Below, piece after piece: positions 6,861 through 11,399 of a stretch of DNA of 11,399 nucleotides. This DNA is from an uncultured Lachnospiraceae bacterium (lineage in GTDB: Bacteria > Bacillota > Clostridia > Lachnospirales > Lachnospiraceae): assembly GCA_902803245.1 (NCBI GenBank), contig CADCPJ010000017.1, positions 1-11,399 on the forward strand. Reading direction: 5' to 3'. The position numbers and the translations under genes were made by a program. The notes under the pieces are model-generated. The model worked only from the letters and a program-made list of their open reading frames with translations, did not search any database and was not told the origin of the DNA. Within the stretch, counting starts at the first letter, position 1, and every line of letters begins with the position of its first letter.

Positions 6861-8276
6861 TCACATCCAGTTAAGGATCTCCCCGATCGTGCGGCTGGGA
6901 TCCTCGAGGCCGTAGAACAGCGCCCTGCACAGATAGAAGTAGAATTTCTCAAGCTCGTCCTCGGACACCTCATTTTTCTGGTACTCGAGGTGGAAGGAGA
7001 GCCCGTTGTCCGTGGGCCTGTGCATGACGGTCACATAGAGGTGCTGCATGGCGACGCCGTTCGTGTACCACATGCTCTTGAAGTTCATGTCGGGTATATT
7101 CTTTCCCTTGAGAGCTGTAGCCGACATGGCCTGATAGGTGAGCGTCGTGCAGTCGTACGACGTTCCCTGCGGCACGCCGTATCTGGCGCCCACCTCGCCC
7201 ATGTACAGGATCGGGTCATAGTTGGCGTGCTTAAGGAGCGCATTTTCTTTCGCCTGGACGATCTTCAGGGCATCCATGAAGGTGGTCTCGGGTTCAATGA
7301 CCGTGCGCAGCGGCCAGAAGTGGATTCTCGTTCCGCCCGACTGCGACTCAAGGAGCGTGCCTCTCCTCGCGACGGCGTTCTTCACGCTGATGTCCTTCTC
7401 TCCCCCGGAGAACTTCGAGAACACGGTGCGGAGGCCGAGAAGCAGGATCACGGCCACAGGGACGCGGTTCTTCCGGCTGAACTCCAGGATTCTGCGGCTC
7501 GGCTCATCCTCCAGCTCGTAGACCTTGATGTCCGCTTCGATGTCTCCCGTGGGATAGCAGGCGCGAAGAGACGGGTTCTTCATGGCCTCGCGGAGCTCAA
7601 GCAGGCGGTTTCTTGCGGAGAACGGAGTATAGATCGGCTCGCTCTCTTCGAGCTGCTTCTCCCAGTACTCCTTGTCGCGCAGCATGGCAGGGCTGTTCTC
7701 TTCATAGGCGAGGTCGATCTTAAGCTGCTTCAGGTAGCTCTTCGGCGGCTTCGGGGCCTCGACATTTTCAAACTTCTTTGAGCAGTAAAGCTGCAGGACA
7801 TAGCTGTAGAAGGATATGATTGAAGAGGAGTCCATCGTCATGTGATGGACCTTCATGTAGAGTCCTTCGTAGTTGTTCGGCAGGCGGATCAGAGTGATCT
7901 CATTCATCGGGCCGCCGTCCATATGGAACGGGATGCGGCTCCATCTCCTCATCTCCTCGTGGGCGTCCTCCTCCCTCCAGTGGGCAAAGTCCATAAAGCG
8001 GATCTCGCGGTCCTCCTTCGGGACGAGATACTGGACGGGATTTCCCTCCTCATCCATGTTGATGCGAAGACGCATCGCTTCGAACTTCTCATACCCGTCA
8101 TAAATGCATTCTCTCAAGGTGTCGAAATCCGTCTGGCCGTATTCGATGTAAAAGCCGGTTGCGATGTTCAGAAGTTCCTCCCGCTTGCACGCCGAGACGG
8201 TATAAAAATGTATTCTCTGGGCAGCGGTGAGGGGGTAGGTCTGCATGACAGCTCCGTTAAAACTTATTTCCTTCAT
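6861..8276 (-). CDS. Stand-alone NRPS condensation-domain-like acyltransferase
   Basis: This 471-residue protein matches the length of a single condensation (C) domain. It opens with the C1-like YPLTAAQRIHFY (14-25), has PFHMDGGPMNEITLIRL (116-132) corresponding to the usual 'PFDL..GPLLRV.L', and carries the catalytic HHxxxD motif as HHMTMDS (H144-D149). The C-terminal half has a plausible LSFHLEYQKNEVSEDELEKF. The usual DFGWG-type motif is not visible; FKSMWYTNG lies in about that place. C-fold enzymes join a carrier-bound acyl group to an amine or hydroxyl; related stand-alone members include PapA-type ester synthases and starter acylating domains. The next gene encodes the carrier and the one after it the synthetase. 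ATG 8276 follows AAAGGAG. I am confident of the superfamily, not of amide versus ester formation. Confidence 0.9.
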   Translation of the reverse strand: MKEISFNGAVMQTYPLTAAQRIHFYTVSACKREELLNIATGFYIEYGQTDFDTLRECIYDGYEKFEAMRLRINMDEEGNPVQYLVPKEDREIRFMDFAHWREEDAHEEMRRWSRIPFHMDGGPMNEITLIRLPNNYEGLYMKVHHMTMDSSSIISFYSYVLQLYCSKKFENVEAPKPPKSYLKQLKIDLAYEENSPAMLRDKEYWEKQLEESEPIYTPFSARNRLLELREAMKNPSLRACYPTGDIEADIKVYELEDEPSRRILEFSRKNRVPVAVILLLGLRTVFSKFSGGEKDISVKNAVARRGTLLESQSGGTRIHFWPLRTVIEPETTFMDALKIVQAKENALLKHANYDPILYMGEVGARYGVPQGTSYDCTTLTYQAMSATALKGKNIPDMNFKSMWYTNGVAMQHLYVTVMHRPTDNGLSFHLEYQKNEVSEDELEKFYFYLCRALFYGLEDPSRTIGEILNWM

Positions 8277-8325
8277 GGGCGGTCTCCTTTCGGTTAATCA
8301 TTGCGGATCGCCGTTTTTCTTGTGA

Positions 8326-9423
8326 TCAGATGTCTTTTAAAAACTCTCTTTCCGTGTCCTCATACAGTTTCGTATCTTCAAATATGCTGGACCCGTGTCC
8401 CGCATTTTCAACCATCAGCAGTTCTTTCCTTGGGGCCGCGCAGGCCTCAAAATTCTTCATGCTCATCCAGGTCGGCACGAACTTGTCTTCCTTTCCGTGG
8501 ATGAAGAGAACCGGGACGCGGCATGATTTCATCGCATCCAGCGTGGAATACTCGTCGAATCTGTAGCCTGCAGCTTTCTTCGATAACATGCTGGTGAGGC
8601 TGATGATCGGGCCTGTGACCGGCACATGGTAGTTCTTCTTCATGACGTGGGAGAAAATGTCGGCCGGCGAAGTGTATGCGCAATCGGCAATCACGGCGCT
8701 CACGTTCTCCTCGATCTCCCGGATGCCGAGAGCCATAAGGACGGTCGCAGCTCCCATGGAAGTTCCGTGAAGAACGATCTTCAGATTGCCGCCGAAGCGG
8801 GCCTTCGCGTACTCGATCCATCTGCGCGTGTCGAAGCGGTCAAGGATTCCGAAGCCGACATACTCCCCTTCGCTCTCGCCGTGAGCCCGGAGGTCGAGCA
8901 GAAATACGTCGTAGCCCTCATCGTGGAAAAACTTCGCGTGGGAAGCGTTGTCCACCGCGTGACTCGTAAAGCCGTGATGCAGTATGACGAGCTTCCTTGG
9001 CTCTCCTCCTGTTTTCTCCCCGGCTTGTCCCGTCTCTTCCGTCGCGGACCTGGAGATGTCCGTCTCCCCGGAAAGCTCTTTTTCCTCCCCGGAAGACTCT
9101 TTTTCCTCCCCGGAAGACTCTTTTTCTTTCCCGGACGGAATGTAGAATGCGTGCAGCTTCAGCCCGTCATCCGAATAGATGAAGACATCTTCTTTCGGCA
9201 CGCTCTCCATCCACACTCCGACCGGCTCCATCCTCTTTGCGTACTCAGCCATCTTATCTGCATCCGCAAATTCTTCTATGATGTCCTGACTGGTTCCCTT
9301 CGGGCGCGGAACCGTCTTATAGAACAGCATCGTCGATGCAACACCCGTTGCAATTCCTGCAGCCGCTCCCACGCCCGCAGCACCTGCGGCAAGAATTTTT
9401 TCGGCCGTATCTTTTTCTGCCAT
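8326..9423 (-). CDS. Membrane-anchored alpha/beta hydrolase
   Basis: The protein has 365 residues from ATG 9423. An Ala/Gly-rich hydrophobic segment (about 10-35) looks like an N-terminal anchor. The alpha/beta-hydrolase core follows: oxyanion strand HHGF (149-152), DLRAHGES (177-184), nucleophile elbow GTSMGA (220-225, S222), HGKED with acid D313, and AGHG with H343. It resembles the cell-envelope hydrolases related to serine aminopeptidase S33/BAAT families, which act on esters, amides or acyl groups; the actual substrate is unknown. Between the first strands and the core lies a low-complexity insert, residues about 98-141, with three tandem EKESSGE-type repeats. It follows the amylase-like gene by 17 nt and precedes the condensation-like gene by 49 nt. 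If the anchor is not cleaved, the catalytic domain could face either side of the membrane. Confidence 0.88.
   Translation of the reverse strand: MAEKDTAEKILAAGAAGVGAAAGIATGVASTMLFYKTVPRPKGTSQDIIEEFADADKMAEYAKRMEPVGVWMESVPKEDVFIYSDDGLKLHAFYIPSGKEKESSGEEKESSGEEKELSGETDISRSATEETGQAGEKTGGEPRKLVILHHGFTSHAVDNASHAKFFHDEGYDVFLLDLRAHGESEGEYVGFGILDRFDTRRWIEYAKARFGGNLKIVLHGTSMGAATVLMALGIREIEENVSAVIADCAYTSPADIFSHVMKKNYHVPVTGPIISLTSMLSKKAAGYRFDEYSTLDAMKSCRVPVLFIHGKEDKFVPTWMSMKNFEACAAPRKELLMVENAGHGSSIFEDTKLYEDTEREFLKDI
9064..9126 (-). repeat. Three-copy 21-nt tandem repeat in the hydrolase gene
   Basis: Three consecutive 21-nt units (9064-9084, 9085-9105, 9106-9126) read ctccccggaagactctttttc on the plus strand; the last two are identical and the first differs at three adjacent bases. 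They encode EKESSGE, EKESSGE and EKELSGE. The unit is a multiple of three, so copy number can change without breaking the frame. Confidence 0.92.
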
Positions 9424-9427
9424 ATCT

Positions 9428-9434
9428 CTCCTTT
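9428..9434 (-). promoter_or_regulatory. Shine-Dalgarno site that fixes the hydrolase start
   Basis: AAAGGAG on the minus strand ends 4 nt before ATG 9423. It lies inside the possible extension from TTG 9444, so the ATG is the better start and the gene does not overlap the preceding stop. Confidence 0.85.
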
Positions 9435-9440
9435 CTAAAC

Positions 9441-11216
9441 TCAAAAGCTCTTCGCCCAGTTGATCAGTGAATTCTGCCAGATATTCTCCTCAACCTCCTT
9501 TTTCATCCGGTCAGTTACAGGGCCGTTCTTTGCCAGCTTCTCAAGTATCACAGCCTGGAGCTGCTCCACTGTCATCTGCTCATAAGGGATGGCGCTCAAA
9601 TCTTCTTTCTCTGCCTGCTCTGCCTTATGCGGATCTGCGCCGTTTTCTTTCCCAAACCCGGTTCCGTCTGGAGAAGCGGCCGGAACCGCACCCGCTCCGG
9701 GCAAGGTATTGTCCGGTGTATTGCCCGGCGTATTGCTCGGCGTATTCTCCTTCGTGGAACTCTTTGTGTCGTCCTCCGTATTCTTCTTCGCATTAACCTT
9801 TAAATCTTTTTTCTCATCTGTCTTTCGTTCGGCAGCCATCCCTTCATCCGGGCGCTGCAGGTATTCCTTCCCGCCGCCCTTTGCGCTCTCCATGCAGGGA
9901 GCATAGATCTCGCCGTCATTTGGAGCGAGGCGGATCTGAAGATACCCGCCCTCCGCTTTTACCTCTCCGCCGTAGATGAGGCCGGTGTATGCGCCGTCTT
10001 TTGCCTGTACATTTACCTGCGCTTCCTGGTCGTCGTTGTTGACGGCGACAATCAGACGGCCGCGCCCGTACGCGTACTGCCTGTTCGTCAGGCAGAGCTG
10101 CCTGTAGTCGCCATGTGCAAACTCCGAAGCGTAGTCCGCATGAATTCTGCCAAGCGCTGCGATGAGCCTCGTGCAGGGATTCTTCTTTATGTCATCTGTG
10201 TGGGCATCCAGATCGATTGCGGGCCGCAGGGAGTCGTCGGAGTACCTCTCCTTCTTCCCCTCGATCCCGAACTCGCTCCCGTAGTAGACCGAAGGGATGC
10301 CGGGAAGCGTATACAGCATGATGTGAACCGGCGTATAATGGGCCTTGTTCACAAGCTTCGTGTAGATTCTCTCCACGTCGTGATTATCCACGAAATTATA
10401 GAGCTTGATGTGGGGAGGGATCATGCCCAATGTGCGGTTCACGGTATGCGCAATCTCAAAGAAATTGTGGTCGTTCATGCCGCTGTAGAGTCCCTTGTGG
10501 AGGGCGTAATTCGTCACGGAGTGGAGCGTATTCTCATTGGCCCACCTGGAGTAATCGCCGTGGATGACCTCCCCCATGAGCCAGAAATCCGGTTTCACTT
10601 CATCCGCCGTGCGGCGCAGGTCCTTCATGAAATCGAAGTCCAGCACATCGGCCGCGTCGAGCCTCAGGCCGTCGATGTCAAATTCCTTCACCCAGAAGCG
10701 GATCACATCGCAGATGTAATCCCTGACAGCCGGATTCCGCTGGTTCAGCTTGACGAGGAGATTGTAGCCTCCCCAGTTTTCATAGGAAAACCCGTCGTTG
10801 TACTCGTTGTTTCCATAGAAGTTCACGTTGCAGTACCAGTCCCTGTACGGAGAGTTCTCACGCTTCTCCAAAAGGTCCTTGAATGCGAAGAAGTCACGCC
10901 CGGTGTGGTTGAAAACGCCGTCTAAAATCACACGGATTCCTGCCTCGTGGCACTTTTTCACAAAGTCAGTCAGATCCTCATTGATCCCGAGTCTTCCGTC
11001 CAGCTTTCTGTAGTCCGTAGTCTCGTAGCCGTGCCCCACGGACTCGAAAAGAGGACCGATATAAAGAGCAGTGAACCCCATCTCCTTTAAATGGGCGATC
11101 CAGGGAGTCAGTAAGCGCAGCCTGTGTACTGTTTCTCCGTAATCATTTTTTTTCGGAGCGCCTAAAAGCCCCAGCGGATAAATGTGATAAAACACTGCCT
11201 CTTCATACCAAGCCAT
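9441..11216 (-). CDS. GH13 alpha-amylase-family enzyme with low-complexity C-terminal extension
   Basis: The 591-residue protein begins directly with the catalytic barrel (WYEEAVFYHIYPLGLLG) and has no signal peptide, so it is predicted cytoplasmic. The four GH13 regions are intact: I DGVFNH (99-104), II GLRLDAAD (183-190, nucleophile D187), III GEVI with acid/base E216, and IV FVDNHD (275-280, D280). The family hydrolyses or transfers alpha-glucosidic bonds, typically of maltodextrins or glycogen; the exact activity is not readable. Barrel plus C-terminal beta domain end near residue 440. The remaining 150 residues are Lys/Glu/Asp/Asn-rich with NTPSNTPGNTPDNT repeats (491-504), then a helical tail (about 546-590). 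Start ATG 11216 follows AGGAGG. The hydrolase gene begins 17 nt after its stop. It could belong to ordinary starch metabolism rather than the cassette. Confidence 0.92.
   Translation of the reverse strand: MAWYEEAVFYHIYPLGLLGAPKKNDYGETVHRLRLLTPWIAHLKEMGFTALYIGPLFESVGHGYETTDYRKLDGRLGINEDLTDFVKKCHEAGIRVILDGVFNHTGRDFFAFKDLLEKRENSPYRDWYCNVNFYGNNEYNDGFSYENWGGYNLLVKLNQRNPAVRDYICDVIRFWVKEFDIDGLRLDAADVLDFDFMKDLRRTADEVKPDFWLMGEVIHGDYSRWANENTLHSVTNYALHKGLYSGMNDHNFFEIAHTVNRTLGMIPPHIKLYNFVDNHDVERIYTKLVNKAHYTPVHIMLYTLPGIPSVYYGSEFGIEGKKERYSDDSLRPAIDLDAHTDDIKKNPCTRLIAALGRIHADYASEFAHGDYRQLCLTNRQYAYGRGRLIVAVNNDDQEAQVNVQAKDGAYTGLIYGGEVKAEGGYLQIRLAPNDGEIYAPCMESAKGGGKEYLQRPDEGMAAERKTDEKKDLKVNAKKNTEDDTKSSTKENTPSNTPGNTPDNTLPGAGAVPAASPDGTGFGKENGADPHKAEQAEKEDLSAIPYEQMTVEQLQAVILEKLAKNGPVTDRMKKEVEENIWQNSLINWAKSF
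9704..9746 (-). repeat. 12-nt degenerate repeats encoding an Asn-Thr-Pro linker
   Basis: On the plus strand, near-copies of a 12-nt unit like ggcgtattgccc follow each other. They encode NTPSNTPGNTPDNT in the amylase-family C-terminal extension. Such linkers usually join domains. Confidence 0.7.
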
Positions 11217-11264
11217 GAATCAAACCTCCTCATTCTTTTCGCATGCTCAAATAGCGGTGACTGT

Positions 11265-11399
11265 TCAGCACCAGATCAGGGTGTCCACTTTGGACAGCAG
11301 TTCCTCAATCTTCTCAAGGCAGATCTCAATCCTCTTCCGGTCGCTGTGTGAGAGGGCCTTTTTCTTTCGAATCTTGCGGATCAGGCGGCTGTAGCCGAG
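11265..11399 (-). CDS. 3' end of an unidentified gene, truncated by the window edge
   Basis: Read on the minus strand, the frame is open from the window edge to the TGA at 11265-11267 and gives 44 residues. It opens with a basic patch (RLIRKIRKKKALSHSDRKR), followed by an amphipathic helix (IEICLEKIEELLSKVDTL), and ends in IWC. The 48 nt to the amylase-family gene hold only that gene's ribosome binding site, so it is probably in the same operon. I do not recognise the family. The tail could be the end of a coiled-coil or regulatory protein, and the call rests on the frame, the operon position and protein-like composition. Confidence 0.6.
   Translation of the reverse strand, partial: LGYSRLIRKIRKKKALSHSDRKRIEICLEKIEELLSKVDTLIWC

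Noticed and set aside
6840..7781. Plus-strand open frame (313 codons) opposite the condensation-like gene
   Set aside because: Its composition is that of a reverse-complement shadow, and the minus strand encodes a motif-bearing protein with a good ribosome binding site.
8626..9438. Plus-strand open frame (270 codons) opposite the hydrolase gene
   Set aside because: It contains a low-complexity image of the tandem repeat and no recognisable domain; the minus strand has the catalytic triad.
9424..9444. Upstream TTG start for the hydrolase
   Set aside because: It would overlap the preceding stop codon and place the AAAGGAG site inside the gene; ATG 9423 is correctly spaced from that site.
10113..10925. 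Plus-strand open frame (270 codons) opposite the GH13 gene
   Set aside because: It covers the GH13 catalytic regions in antisense and has no ribosome binding site or domain.

Overview
The window looks like chromosomal DNA of a GC-rich Firmicute, most likely a Clostridia/Lachnospiraceae-type anaerobe. The grounds are strong AGGAGG-type ribosome binding sites, Gram-positive-style gene content, tight operons, and a MacAB-type exporter with an unusually elaborated extracytoplasmic adaptor. The assignment is an inference from style; no rRNA or other marker gene is present. I see no tRNA, rRNA, CRISPR array, insertion sequence or phage gene.

Layout. Bases 1-4440 (+ strand) hold a three-gene export operon with overlapping genes: a 5'-truncated HlyD/MacA-like adaptor carrying a very large insertion, a MacB/LolD-type ABC ATPase, and a MacB/FtsX-type permease. 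Bases 4441-4667 are a convergent intergenic region with two imperfect direct repeats, a strong bidirectional Rho-independent terminator and a second hairpin with a T-rich tail. Bases 4668-11399 (- strand) hold a co-directional gene series. In transcription order it is: the 3' end of an unknown gene, a GH13 alpha-amylase-family enzyme with a low-complexity C-terminal extension, a membrane-anchored alpha/beta hydrolase, a stand-alone NRPS condensation-domain-like acyltransferase, a discrete acyl/peptidyl carrier protein, an AMP-forming acyl synthetase, and a single-domain SCP2-like lipid-binding protein. Gaps are only 17-52 nt and nearly every gene has a clear Shine-Dalgarno sequence, so they are probably one operon. 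Its promoter lies outside the window.

How the genes may work together. Synthetase, carrier protein and condensation enzyme are the three parts of a minimal thiotemplate assembly line, here split into separate proteins. The simplest reading is that the synthetase adenylates a carboxylic (perhaps fatty) acid and loads it on the carrier. The condensation enzyme then transfers it to an amine or hydroxyl acceptor, and the SCP2-like protein and the hydrolase handle or trim a lipidic product. Whether the GH13 enzyme supplies a sugar acceptor, or the convergent MacAB-like pump exports the product, is speculation. This cassette is the best candidate here for an undescribed system. The large insertion in the adaptor is the second notable feature.
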